Shown piece after piece: positions 47,405 through 60,181 of a DNA stretch of 64,000 bases; position 1 is the first letter of the stretch; each line of letters starts with the position of its first letter. The position numbers were made by a program, and so were the translations under genes. The stretch comes from Diploscapter coronatus (lineage: Eukaryota; Nematoda; Chromadorea; Rhabditida; Rhabditidae): assembly GCA_964036155.1 (NCBI GenBank), contig OZ038422.1:34309201-34373200 (forward strand), written 5' to 3'. A model generated the notes under the pieces. The model had not been told where the DNA came from and made no database searches. It was given only the letters and a program-made list of their open reading frames with translations.

Positions 47405-49265
47405 ATGGTGAGTTTTTGGGACCTGGATTTTTGGAAGTGATCAATTTTCTCGTTTTCAGCCGCAGAACGAGCATATTGAGAGACACAGGAAGCGGTTCGG
47501 AAGACGGCTCGACTATGAGGAGAAACAGTAGGGAAATTTTTAATTTCGAAAAAAACTAAAAATCGGAACGAAAAGTTCTTGGAGTTTGCAAAACTATAAT
47601 TCTTCAACTTCAGCCTGTCAAAAATAAAATGAGAAAATGGTAAAAAATGCTAATTTCTAATGTTAAAATTATGATTTCAGACGTAAGAAGCTGGCCCGTG
47701 CTCCTCATGAGCGCTCGCAGATGGCGAAGAAGCTGCGTGGAGGCAAGGCCAAACTCTATCACAAGAAGCGGTACGCGGAAAAGGTCGAGATGAGGAAACT
47801 GATGAAGCAGCACGAGGAGAAGGAACAGAAGTCCACGACTGACACCCCGGACAAGGTTTGATTTTGAACCATCACACCTAGGCGGATTTTCGGCTAGAAA
47901 GAAATGATTGGGGAGTGGATACACAAGACAACATTGTCCTATAAAAGAATTGATACGTAAGGGGGTATTCGGAAATGTTCTAGGGAGATCTTTTGGATTA
48001 AGCCCTGCCTAAATCTGAATTAAAAGAAATTTGAGGGAGAATTCAGGGACCCATGCCCGCATATCTCTTAGACAGACAGCAACAAACGACCGGAACAGTC
48101 CTCAGCAACATGATCAAACAGAAGAGGAAAGAGAAAGCGGTATTTTTTTTCTAAATTCCATTTGTTATTTAAAGGTGAAGAGACTTACGACTTTACAAAT
48201 GCACGGTATATGAAATGCAATTAACTTTCGAGAATTCATTTTTAACTAAAATGCAAGTTGATGAATTCAGGCCAAATACCAAGTGCCGATCCCTCAAGTG
48301 AAGGCCGTCTCTGATGCGGAAGCTTTCAAGGTCGTCAAAACGGGCAAGTCCAGGAGAAAGGCTTGGAAGCGAATGGTCACGAAAGTAGGAAAAACTTCCT
48401 CGAAAATAAATTTATTTGAAAATCCCAGGTTACTTTCGTTGGTGAATCGTTCACGAGAAAGCCGGCCAAATTCGAGCGATTTATTCGACCGATGGGACTC
48501 CGATTCAACAAGGTTGATTTTTTTTTTCTAAATGTTAAAGAAAATTAGGAAACTGCTACATGACGGATAGTGTTTTCTCCTCACTATTTTTTTTAATCTA
48601 CTTTCACTTCCATATCCTATTCCTAACTATAGATTCCGTTCTCCGTCATATAGCAACTGCCAAAAATTACTCGTTGGCCATTCTTGATTGAAAAAATCGG
48701 AGATAAATGAAAATTGAGGAATTCAGGCCCACGTGACTCACCCCGAACTGCAGACCACATTCCAACTTCCCATTGTAGGTGTCAAGAAAAATCCTTCCAG
48801 GTAAATTCAAGTGATTTTTGATTTCGGTAAAAATGGTCATTTTTCAGTCAAATGTACACGAGTCTGGGCGTGATCACGAAAGGAACGATCATCGAGGTGA
48901 ACGTCAGCGAACTGGGAATGGTCACTCAGGGAGGAAAGGTAAGAAGTCTGCATAATTTCAAACTAGAATTTATAAAAATTGATTTTTGCTATCATTTTTT
49001 ACTAATAGTTCCTTGTAAATCAATACCCTATTTTATAAGGGATTTTCAAAATATTATTCTTTCCCGTTATAAGTAAGGTTGAGAATGGAGAAGAAAACCT
49101 TCTGCTGTTAAAGGGCAGGAAAATGATATGAAAAGCAAAATATGTAAAAATAAAAATTTTTAAATCAAAATGTAATTGATATTTCAGATCGTGTGGGGCA
49201 AGTACGCTCAAGTGACGAACAATCCCGAGAACGACGGCTGCATCAACGCAGTGCTTCTCGTGTAA
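47405..49265 (+). CDS. nsa-2: NSA2 ribosome-biogenesis protein
   Basis: Nine exons: 47405-47407 (only the ATG), 47460-47527, 47681-47855, 48047-48139, 48271-48384, 48429-48512, 48727-48800, 48848-48938 and 49188-49265. The total is 780 nt, 259 aa, matching the usual NSA2 length of about 260. It starts [21 protein letters not shown] and has basic N-terminal helices ([19 protein letters not shown]), [37 protein letters not shown] and a C-terminal beta domain ([19 protein letters not shown]) ending NAVLLV. NSA2 is an essential nucleolar factor in pre-60S assembly and 27S rRNA processing. The initiator codon is alone on the first coding exon and is immediately followed by a GTGAGT donor. AATAAA lies near 49321. 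A highly conserved, secure call. Confidence 0.95.
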
Positions 49266-50617
49266 ACCACCTCAATCATTCATAATTTCACTTGTTATCG
49301 GTTTTATTGTTGAGTTTTGAAATAAATTTTTAGCAATTCTAGTGTTTTATACCTCATGATACTGATTTAATAAATCATGGTGATCAAATATTAAATCCAT
49401 AGTACGGGGTCGGGTACCTTTATCAGAAGACATCCTTGTATAGGTCGAATGCTTGGTTCAGATAACCTCCTAACTGTAACAGGCTGCCTGTTATTACAGT
49501 AGAAGAATCTGCCACCATCTTGGTTCTTCAATAGCTTCTAAATTTGAAAAGACGATTGCTTCAATCTCTAACTACATATCTAAAAACTGAAAGATTAACA
49601 AAGGTTCAAATTTAAAGAAAAAATGACATCGTCTTCATATTTAGCATATACAATACTCGTTAGCACACTTTATATTTTCAGATAGCAGTTCTTTTCTTCT
49701 ATCTGAAAACGAACGAGTGCTTTCAAATGTGTTCATCATTTCATCATCAAATCTCCACAAACTTTTTCCCGATTTGATTACCTTGAAAGGGAAGAGGTCA
49801 CACAGACGCAAAGAGTGGAAGAAGGAGAAAAATGGGAGAGAAGATAAGATCTCGGAAAGAATTAAGAATTTCCGAGTGAACTGACGAAAACGCATCGAGA
49901 GTGAAGGCTGGTGTCCGAGTTTTTGTCCGCAGATTTTAGTCATTTCGGAATTCTCCAGATTTAGTTCATTTATTCATTCATGGAATCCATGAAATCAACG
50001 AAGGCAATCCTGGACTTTTGTTTTTTTCCTATCACCTTCTCCATTCTTATACATATTGTTTCCTAAAAATCAGTGAAATTTATGAAATGTCCACAGAAAA
50101 TTCGGGTTGGAGGCGATTTTTACCGCAAAGGGGATGATTTGTATTAAAATTATAGGGGCCTTTCCAGTAAATTTCGGTATAAATCACCCCTTCGTGGTAA
50201 AAATTGACCTCATCTCTGAAAATTGAAGATTAAATATCATTTCATGTTCATCATCACATCGACTTATGAATATTCCATCTTCTATCAATTTCATTTCACT
50301 GATGACTTGAAAAAAGAGGCCGTTGCTTTGTGTTGAAAATGAAAGTGAATAGAGAAAAGTGAAAATAGTGGTGGGATCAATATTGGAACAGATGGAGAGA
50401 CGAGGAAGTCAGAGAATTGCAAGGAGAAAAGGCATCGACAGTCACCATCTCTTTCTGTTCGAACTGATAACGAAACATAGATTTCTTCCTTTTGAAATTC
50501 GTCCTTCTTTTCTCTGGCTGTAACTTGACTGTTTTTGCAAAACAACTCATTTTTATTTTTTAGCCACTGAACTATCGAACTATTTATTTACTTTTTCCAT
50601 CTTCCGAGGCTTAGCAG
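49266..50617. other. Intergenic, contains an inverted-repeat element
   Basis: 1.35 kb between nsa-2 and the next + strand gene. No supportable ORF. The element at 50112-50209 is the only structure seen. Confidence 0.55.
50112..50209. mobile_element. Short inverted-repeat (MITE-like) element
   Basis: The left arm GGCGATTTTTACCGC with AAGGGG and GATTT is mirrored by ATAAATCACCCCTTCG and TGGTAAAAATTGACC. The arms are about 32 bp with a few mismatches around a 35-base loop. No coding capacity. Confidence 0.65.
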
Positions 50618-52646
50618 ATGAATAACATGAGCAAAAACGACTACGCTTATGACTTTTTCGACTTTATAGGCTTCTTGTAAGTCTATGTTCAATTGAACCT
50701 CGTGAAGATCAGCCTTTTTAGCATAAAAGCGGAGAAAGAGTCAGCTAAGAAGTTGAAGACCTTGATTATTGGTTTCACAGAATCCAGGTAAGGGTTGTTA
50801 CATTGTTGAACTTTATGCATACCATGATTCAATCATTTCACTGGTTCTGATATTTATCTTTTGAAATTCTCTGTAAAGGGTAATGCGCAAAAGTAATGCT
50901 TTGACAGCGCACTAGTCTCTTGTATAACGACAAGGCCCATTTGTGATAAGGCATGGAGAGCAATCGAAACTTATGAATATAACAGGCAAGAAAAAATGGG
51001 ATGACTCAGCCTCTCTGTCCATAAAATGACTACTAAACTTTTTATGCAGAAAAGACCTGCCTTTCGATAAATTGATCGAAATCACGAAGACCCGAGCTAG
51101 AGCAGCAAAGAAGTTGGCTGCATTGAAGAATGACATTCCTGATTCGGAGAATCTGTGGAAATTCTGCAATATCTACTCGAAAGCGGCAGTTGACGAAGAC
51201 AAGGTAAACAATATGAAGATAATTTATTAAGTCTATCGTCATCTTTTGTAATTATTACCAACCTTAGAGAAGGAGTAGTCACAAGAGATGACAACCTTTG
51301 CGAAAGGGCGATGATAATTAATGAAGAAGACTTTGAAATATGTGATAGGAAAGTAATTCAGGCGATGAGAGAAATCAGGGGCTCGTTGAGAAAAATCATC
51401 GAAGCCCAAAGAGCTCAAGCAGATGCAGACAAGAAGTCCGAGAAATCGGCTATGATGATTTCGAAGAAGCACTTTTCCAGTAGGAAAAGCAAAGAGAAAA
51501 CAGAAAGCAAGGACGACGAGCAATTCGACACAATTCTGGATGAAGTAGAAAAATTCAGCTGTCTTTTCAAAGAATAAATTTCAGCCGAGAAAACCTCGAA
51601 CTCAATTTCAAAAGATCAAGAATATGTTTGCCAAGAGGGATAGAACGCCTTCAAAAGAGACGAATAATAACAAAGAAAGTCGACGGAATAAGGACATGAT
51701 GGAAGAGAGATGGGTTGACGACAGTAAAGTTAGTCTGAATTCATTCTACTTCCAAGAAATTACTCGAACTTCAGATTAATGAACGGCAAATTTCACGACC
51801 TCAAGAATTACCTAATGCCATTAGCTTCGATTCGGGAACAAATACAAACGCATCTCCAGCTATGAGTCGGCCAGTTGAAACGACATTGAAGAGACAAGTC
51901 CCATTGGGCAATAGTGCAGGAAAACAAATGGCCCCAGGACCGCCTATTGGAGTTGAACCATCCACAGCTAAAGTACAAGTACAAAGTGATAAGTCGCATG
52001 ATCAATCTGACAAAGGAGCATTGGCAAAGCCTTCACCACCTGACAAGTCTATGAAGCCTCAAGTAAATGCGAATTTCTAAGATTTCTGCATTAATAAGAT
52101 TCTAGACAGTTCCAAAGACCTCACCAGTCTATGTGAATCTATCAGGCCCACAAGTGCCTGCGAGAAGTAAACAAGCAGATGGAAATGACAACTATTATTC
52201 CACTGGAAGTGGATCATATAGCATGGAGAGAAATTCTAGAGAAGAAAAGGTAAGCCTCTTCTCATATGAATAGCACAAGATTTTCGTAATCCTAGGTTCA
52301 ACCAACCTTAATAACAATTGAAACGAGTGGTCATGCTCGATATCGGGACTCGGTAATTCATTTCCTTCAGCTCTAAGTTATTTCCGCATATCACAGAGCC
52401 CCCCGACAACGAGCTCAAGAGGAGTTCTAGCTGAAAAACATTCGATAGAGATTAGAAGTGCTGAAGAGCAAAAACCTATGAGATCCCATGGAAATGGAAT
52501 TTTGAGATCGTAATTCCACCTTCATCCTCTAAGTTTTCGATCTTCTCATTTTCAGTCAGAATAAGTTTGCCGAAAGCACATCGCATCGACATGCTCACAT
52601 TGTAAACATACCAGATGGGAATAAAGGCGAATTTGATAGATTATGA
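50618..52646 (+). CDS. Unrecognised helical/disordered cytoplasmic protein (432 aa)
   Basis: Ten exons keep frame: 50618-50676, 50722-50787, 51050-51203, 51362-51544, 51585-51728, 51775-52062, 52106-52249, 52296-52352, 52397-52509 and 52556-52646. They total 1299 nt. Residues 1-150 are helical and charged (KAEKESAKKLKTLI; TKTRARAAKKLAALK; REIRGSLRKIIEAQRA), with heptad-like spacing reminiscent of BAR/F-BAR or IMD helices. Residues 155-432 are low-complexity, basic and Ser/Pro/Gln-rich, with proline motifs (PGPPIGVEP; AKPSPPDKS), and look disordered. There is no signal peptide or membrane segment. TTAGCAG directly precedes the ATG and could be a trans-splice acceptor. AATAAA is at 52782. Membrane-curvature or adaptor function is only a guess from shape. 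An ORF around 51311 runs through what I model as an intron, because only the acceptor at 51361 restores the frame. Confidence 0.65.
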
Positions 52647-53353
52647 ATGGATGAATGTGGATATGCGCGTGGGATAATCATACAATCATAAGAGTAAACC
52701 TCTCCTTCTTTTGTATGAACACACAATATGCCGGTTTACAAAGTGCCATTATCTCTATTTGTGTACTTACTTATGACAGAAAATAAATGCATTTATCTGA
52801 ATTTCACAGAGATTTCAACGGATCAGATCTAGAAGAACAAGAAAAGTAATTCTAAGGATAGGCAGGATTTAAGGCAACGCCCTTTCTATGCCTTCTCTCT
52901 AAGCTGGGATATTTCGGTGCTTTCAAATGAAACATTTCTCGCTCGTTGTTTCTACAAATGTGTCGAAACGTTGATGTGTTGATACTCCTCGAATGATGGA
53001 CGGACATTTTCATGTTCTTCGTCGTTTCTGTCTTTCTTATTCTCGCAAGCAGCTAACATCGCATCACATACATCTCGTATCTCACATGTGTGTATATGTG
53101 AGTGTGGTTGCCGTCTTAGTTTCCTTCCCCATGCCTTCTCTCTTTCCTCTCTTCACTCTCCTCCCCCTCCCCCTTTCCCCAACTATTGATTACCCGTCTC
53201 CTCTAGTTTATATATTGAGTTTATCGCCGTGTCAATTAACTTTATCTCGAGAAAAATCTCCACTCCATTAATTTTCCAATTTCAGATTATGAAATATCGG
53301 TCGGGAATTTTTTGTTAGAGTATTTTTGAGAAGAAACCAAAACTCCATCAACG

Positions 53354-56300
53354 ATGAGCAAGGACAATGGAGAGACGACGCTGGTGGATTATTTTGTGGT
53401 CGCTGGATATGATCCCGAAATCGGACTTGTGGTGAGAATTGCTAAGAATTTAAGAGTTTCTAGTGGAATTTCGATATTAGATCGATCCAAATGCTCAAGA
53501 ATCGAGTCTGGACTTGATGAATTCCCACAGCTCTGTGGCTTCATCGTCGTTCGTCTCACCAGAAACCCTCCGAACTCCACTTCAAAGAGCCTATGTCGCC
53601 AAGATAAACTATCGATTTCCACAAAGACGACTGAGTTCACCGTTTAGAGAGGAAATTCTATCAGTAAGCAATTATCAATTACGAGAAAAAATCAAAGTGA
53701 AACGTTTTAGCTATGTATGCCGAAGAGTTTGAGATTTTATACTGAGAAAGACGTGCCTTGTGAACCAAGTTATCATACGTTCGCTAACATTCTTGAAGAT
53801 GGAACGAGAATTAATGGAACAGCAATCACTTTCTATGAGGTAGCATTAGATTTATACTTTAAAAAGTGAAGCTGTTACTCTAGGAAGTTCGCGATTACAC
53901 GATCAAAGAGCGAATGACCCAGCTACACACCCAACATGTGAGGGAAATCACAGCCATGACAAGCAGGGAAGCTGGAGTCGATCATAGAGAAAGAGCTCAT
54001 CTTCCGCCTGGCACTGTTTCTGGTAGACATTCCAAATCGTAAAAAAGTCACAAGCATTATATCCACAGGAGGCACTCATACTTTACCTCGAGGACGAAAA
54101 AGTGCAACGAAACGGATATCCTACTATGGAGGCACAGGGGAAAACAGCACTCTTTACATGTCACGAACGTTGTGTCTGATCACAAGACTTCCTATAGTTT
54201 GTTCGACAACCACAGTTCTCAGGGTGCTTCATCATCTGATTACCAGCAGGTATTTCGCTCAGCGCTTGGTTGACTTTGAGAAATTGAACAATTCAGTCAG
54301 CAACCGTCTTCTTTGCCGCTGGAGAGTTACATCTATTGGTTTCTCAACGAAATTCCAATGCCGTCTCCGGGCACAACCCTAAAGGTTCCTTTCCTCGATC
54401 AGTGTCTGATCATCCAACGACCGGGTCCGAATGAGTTGCCCTTCTTCGATGACGTTATGTCTGCCATATTCGAGTTCATGTCAGTGGAGAAATTCGTAAA
54501 GCTCCTATCCTGTTTTCTCCTGGAGAATCAGGTACTTGTATTACTTTCATCACGAATTTTCAGAAGTTATTATTTCTTGTAGATATTGGTCTGTTCCAAG
54601 CATCTGCATCGTTTGATGCTCGTCTGCGAGACCCTATGCACTCTGGCCTTTCCATTTCGCTGGCAACTCGTCTATGTGCCCATCCTTCCCTTTGCTCAAC
54701 TCAAATTCGTCGAAGCTCCCGTTCCCTATGTAATGGGTTGGTGCTACGAAGAAGCAGTGCCTGAATCCATCTACCAGTCAAACGTCTGTGTCATCGACTT
54801 GGACATTGGACGTGCAGAGTTTCCTGAGGGAATGCCTGTCTTTCCTGATTTCAAGAAGCTGTGTTCGGAAATTAGAAATATCATCGACAGATACTCGAAT
54901 GCTTATGTAACAGCTGGAAATGGAACGAGCATGAACTATGAGAAGGGCATGGAAGAGTCAACCATGACTATGACTTCGGGTAAGAATGGATCTTGAAGAC
55001 AATCATGAAGGATGAATTTAGACGATCCAAATTCTCGAGTGCCTATAGTCAATAGAAATTTGGCAGTGAAACCTCGTAGTGACGAGTGGAATTCGAAGCG
55101 AATGAGTAGATCATTCGACTTGGACGATGGAATTGCAGCCATAGATGCTCTGCTCAAGCAGGCCAATGGAGACTTCGAGGATGCGAGAACGAACAAGCAA
55201 GTTATGAAACAGAATGAAGGAGTCGTCAAATCAAGTGATGCTGTGGCTAGGTAGAATGATTTAGATATCTCAAAAGCTAGGTATTTGTTTCAGAGCAGCA
55301 GAAATTGCAAGAAGAATGGGAGTCGAAGTGAACATTGACCATCTCGAGAAAGAAATTGAGCAATGCGATTCCGAAACAGCAAGGAAATATTTTCAAGTAG
55401 AAGAACCCAATTTTAAAATTGCAATAAAGAAAAACCAATTCAGGAAGCGAAAATCAATAATGCGATAAGAGAATGCATTCTGCACAAACTGGTCGAGATA
55501 TTCTATTCATATGAACACTTTGTTGTAGGAGCAAATGAGTGCAAGGACAGGGAGACATTTGAAGCCAACAGGTAAGGGAAAAGGTTATTCAAAGTCTATG
55601 AGGATCTAATTTTAGAGAGAGTATGGCTTGTTTCGACAAGGCTTCTTTCCTATCGGATCAGCCTGACAGTCATCTAACATTTTTGTCTCATTTTCTGGAA
55701 ACTCAAATGTTCACTTCTTTCATCGATGCGAAGATTCTCTCCCAATGGGAACCACAACCAGACGAATACGTGAAGCTGTTCGACGACAGAATCGAGATCA
55801 TGCGCAGGAAGCTCAGTCATCACATGGGTACTTCGATCGTGCGCACTCCAACCTGCGAGTCCGCTCCTGCACCTGTCACTTTCGAGTCAGAGAGTTTCAT
55901 CTGCAAGCGAGAAACCATGGCTGACTACGTTGTGCCTGCACCGCATCCAATCGATGGAGCCGTTCCAATCAGGTGCGACGGCAATTGGCCGATGCACCTG
56001 AACACAATGCTCTTGGAAGGCAACAATTTCGCAAGTCCAGCGCCAAGTCCTTGGAAGCAGCGATATCCTCGACTCAGACCGAAATCACATGCCAACGAGT
56101 CGGCTGCGGGCAGACCGACTTCAACGTATGGAGGTCCGACTGCAATGCCCTCTGATCCACAGGCCATTGCTCTTCAACAGTACAATTTCGTACAAGTAAG
56201 ATAGAAGAAGATTTTTTTTAAATGTAATTTATTCAGCAACTTCTACGAGAAACGAAAACCAAAACGAAACGAATGTTGGTCGACAAAATGGGCAAAGAAG

Positions 56301-59300
56301 CTGTGCAACTTGGTCATCTCGACGCAGGCATTACTGGAGTTGAAGAGAATACCCTAGTCGCCTCCTTCTGCGATCTACTGGAGAGAATCTGGGCCCATGG
56401 TCTGAAGAATAAACAAGTAGAGAATTTTGTTTCAGTCCTCAAAAGTGAAACTCGTTAATCTAGGGCAAATCTGCTTTGTGGAGCTTTGTTCTTCAACACC
56501 AAGAACTGGAAAAGCCTGCAGGCCTAACGACAAGAGCCTCTTCTACTACAATGCTCAGTCCAGGTTAGAAAATATTCTGAAAATGGCCGTTTTCCTATTT
56601 TTATAAATCGAAAATTTTAAATCAAAATAATGAAATTCAAGCTCTTGCGTGGTTCGTATTTCGACGAAGATTAGAACGTAAGAAGAGAAGAGATTGAAGT
56701 CGAGCAGTTTGCGCTTTTGTCATTGAGAAAGGCACCATGAATTGCGCGCTGAAAAGTGATTGGCTTGTTGAAAGAAGAGTGAAGGCTGGCAAATGTGAAC
56801 ATGCAGGCTTGCAACCATCCCATGATTTCGTTCGATTTCGATTGTCAAGTGATTGTGTTTGACATGCTTTCTATCTCTATCGATTTTCCTCGTTTCTGTT
56901 GTACCTTTATTGTGATTCTATCTGCAGGCCAACACCCTCCACCTATCGTTCCATACCATCAGGGTCGAGCGCCGTCTCTTCCTCCACAAGACCTTCCCCT
57001 TCAAGATCCAACCGTCGTTCCCGACCCCATCATTCTTTCCCCCAACGAAAACGACTTCGCCACGGCGCTATCTGACTTGGTCGAGACAATACAGAAGGAG
57101 CTCTCCCTTGCGGCCAAGGATGTCGTGACTGCAGCTCGAGAAGTAGGCAGAGAAATCAAGAACACTGCTTCCGAAGGAGAACAGACTCAAGAGGCCACGA
57201 CTCAACAACAGCCTGCTTGGTCACAGAGCATCATGAAAGCCGCCAACTTCATCTCTTCAAAGATTTCTGCTGGAACTGACAAAGTCGCTCCGCCGCCCAC
57301 AGAGAGGTTGCCCCAAAAGCCGCCACAGCATCCGGTTCGAAGATATGGAGGGGCATTGAGTGCCACGAATATTCTGAGCGGAACAAGCAGAGACCCAAGT
57401 AGAGGAGCTGAAATGGATAGGGACAGAGAAAGGGATAGAGAAAGAAGACCGCCAAGAGGGTTTCCTCCGAAAATGCAACCATATCCTTCGACTGCCAGCA
57501 CTAGTCAGACAAATCAGCAACAACAACAACAACAACAACAACAACATCAGCAGCAGCCACAACAAGAAGAAAGAGGCAGAACGTTGAACAGAGCCATAAG
57601 TGGACTGGGACAGACTATACTCAAGAAATCAAGCAGTATCGCAGGTCAGTGAATGTGTAGAATTGTGGATGGACTAACAATGTCTTCGACTCTTTCTAAC
57701 CTGCATGGAGTGAGTAACCCTGTCCCCCGATATGCCGTGTGAAATCTAACCAAACGCAGCTTCAAGTGTGTGAAATGGGAATGGCTTCTCCTATGAAACA
57801 GTAAAAACGCTAAACTTTAGACTTCACAAATCCAAACTGGTCAATGGGCTCTTCGTCAGGAAATGCAGGAGGTGGAAATGGGAGTGTGACAAACAGTCCA
57901 AGACATAGATCACAGAGCAGAGGGAGAGCCAGAAGTCCAGGTATTAAAAATTCAATGACGAAGGAGGATCAAATAAAATTTAGATGGAGCTCGAGTCGTG
58001 CTGGGCCCATTACCGACTGCACTGGCTTATGACCTCAAAAATGTGTTGAGAATGACGGAGATCAAAACTGACATTGGCTATGCTCGAGCCTTCGTTCGAC
58101 TTGCTCTGGAACGGAAACTTCTTCATAAACATCTACAAACACTATTTGCCAATCAACGACTCATTTCGTACGTTCAATCATCTCTGAAATATTTTGTAAA
58201 AAAATCTAATTTTTCAGTGAGCTATACAAACCTTATGCTTTTGCTGGCTGTGATGATGAAAGAGAGCAATTCCTCTATCATATTCTGTCTCTGAATGCTG
58301 CGCAATTCCGATGCTTCACCAACACCTTTACAAAGACCAAAATGGACTATCAAGTCGTCATAGTGACGGGTTCATGGAGAGGAACGCTGCCCGCTATTTG
58401 GATTACGGTAGAAGGAAATCTCTGTAGCACGCCGGTCATAAAATTACCTCCAAACACTCCATTGTTCAAGTTTGATCACAAAAACCTCGGTCTTCTATCG
58501 TCATTGAGGATTGGTCATGTCGAGAAGGAAAAATCGCAAAAATGGTTCCTGGATTATGTGAGATTTTCATCAACATACCATTTTTAATCAATTCATTCGT
58601 AGATTCTCATAAGAAATGAAATAACTGGCCAGAGATATAAATTTCCATGTGGCAAGAATTTCGGAGAAGATAGATGGTTTGGCAAGAGTTCGGACGATAG
58701 CACTCTGGAGAGGTTGGAATAAAACGACTTTTTTGGAAGACAAATAAAAAGGATCTTTAGACTGTTAGTAGCAGAGCCTCAGACAGATGATGACTATGAA
58801 GTGACAACGATGCCTACGTCGCCAAGAAGATCGAGCCGAAGTCAGACGCCGCAGAGAGAGCGAAGTCCAAGCTCTGGAAGAGCTGAAGCACAAGTCGTCC
58901 ATCGAAGAGCCAGAATATCCGACATCCAACAAGAACTCGGAGAAGCAGTCAATAAAATTGTCAAGTATTTCTGTGAACCGTCAGACAGGAGAGCGAAATC
59001 CGAACTAACACATCTGCTCTGTGGTCGAACAGGACTCGTTCCAACAATGGAGGCTGTTTTTCAGTTCGGAAGACAAGAGTCGATTTGGACTGGTAGACTC
59101 TTCAGACAAAACTCGCCTTGGGATTACATTGGTTTGTCATTTTCTAGTCTCGCTTATAACCTTTCGGAAATTTCTCCAGAGAAAGTATTCCGTTGGTACT
59201 ACGATTTCTGTCGAACAGGCGAAGTGAATAAGATGCCCAAGACAAATCGAGAAATCATCCGATACGGACTTCGACTCGTGAAGAAAATATCCGAGCCAAC

Positions 59301-59581
59301 AAATCTAGGAAAAGATTGTCGATTCCACGTTTTCATTCTGCTGTCACTGAGGTGGGAATAGCGATGCTCTGGCTGTAAAATGATGATGCATTCATTTCAG
59401 AGACCGTGTTCTTCCCGGACTCCTACAACTCATCTCACTCTGTCCAATCACTGAACAACTCTACAACGTGCCCAGTTTCCTCCGTTCTCCCACCTATCTC
59501 AATAGCACTTGCAAGTTGTTGGAGAATTTACACGAATTCGAGTTCGTCCTAGACACAACCCTTACCTATCACATCGTCTAG
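53354..59581 (+). CDS. DENND5-type Rab regulator (DENN, RUN, PLAT, RUN)
   Basis: About 20 exons, roughly 1,600 residues; the early exons 53354-53431, 53481-53663, 53711-53839 and 53884-54022 were checked base by base. It begins with a uDENN segment ([33 protein letters not shown]). cDENN follows ([54 protein letters not shown]), then dDENN (55.6-56.2 kb), RUN1 ([26 protein letters not shown]; continuing [33 protein letters not shown]), PLAT ([10 protein letters not shown] to [15 protein letters not shown]) and RUN2 ([13 protein letters not shown] to [16 protein letters not shown]). DENND5A/B (RAB6IP1) bind Rab6/Rab11 and act as Rab39 exchange factors in Golgi-endosome traffic. The protein exceeds the human length (about 1,290) mainly through a poly-Gln/Arg-rich insert (56928-57941) splitting RUN1. 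Confidence 0.9.
56928..57941 (+). other. Disordered poly-Gln insert within RUN1 of the DENND5 gene
   Basis: One large exon (about 56930-57643) plus a small one (about 57820-57941) encode Pro-rich sequence, amphipathic helices ([18 protein letters not shown]), an alternating Asp-Arg-Glu-Arg tract, about ten Gln residues from (CAA)n at 57517-57545 and a Ser-Arg-rich end ([15 protein letters not shown]). Phases are continuous on both sides. Vertebrate DENND5 has only a short linker here. Confidence 0.75.
57517..57545 (+). repeat. (CAA)n coding triplet repeat
   Basis: A run of about nine CAA codons encodes poly-Gln and is followed by CATCAGCAGCAG. It is translated as part of the DENND5-type protein. 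Confidence 0.9.
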
Positions 59582-60181
59582 ATTCTATAGATAACTTCTG
59601 GGTAAACTAAATTCCTCTTATCATTTGATTATCGCGTTTATTATGCTCTTCCTGACAATACTCGGTTACAAAGCAGAGTTTTAGTCTTCGTTGCATTATT
59701 TTTTTGTATTTTCGATGGTGCTGATTCTTTCTTGTAAATGAATTTCGTGTTTTAGTCAATTGATAGCCATTTTGAGATAGTTTACGCATATTCATGAAAA
59801 TTGACAATTTTGCCATTTGTCTTGCAAGAAGTTCGTTGACTTATTCTACTTATCACTGATTGTCTTTTCGATTCCGGTGAAAATCTATGACATAAAGATG
59901 ACATAATAATGAAATAGCATATAATGGTGATGAGACTCAAGATTCAAAGAAATCATTGCATGGTCTTTGTCATTGCACAATTCAAATCTTTCTTACCGCG
60001 ATTTTAGCGATTCATCAAGTTTTTGCAGATTCTTTGCCCGTGGCTGGATTGAAAAATTCTTTAAATCGAAGATTCTCATGCTTAATCGGCAGAATTGATT
60101 TTTTGGCATTATCGTGAATTCGGTATTCAACGTGCTATTGAACTTTTCACATCCACCTCTTTGGCCCTTTGTAGTTTTTAC

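Noticed and set aside
51311..51577. Using the whole 88-codon ORF as one exon of the unknown gene
   Set aside because: No AG acceptor before 51311 keeps the upstream frame. Only the acceptor at 51361 does, so the first part of this ORF is treated as intron.
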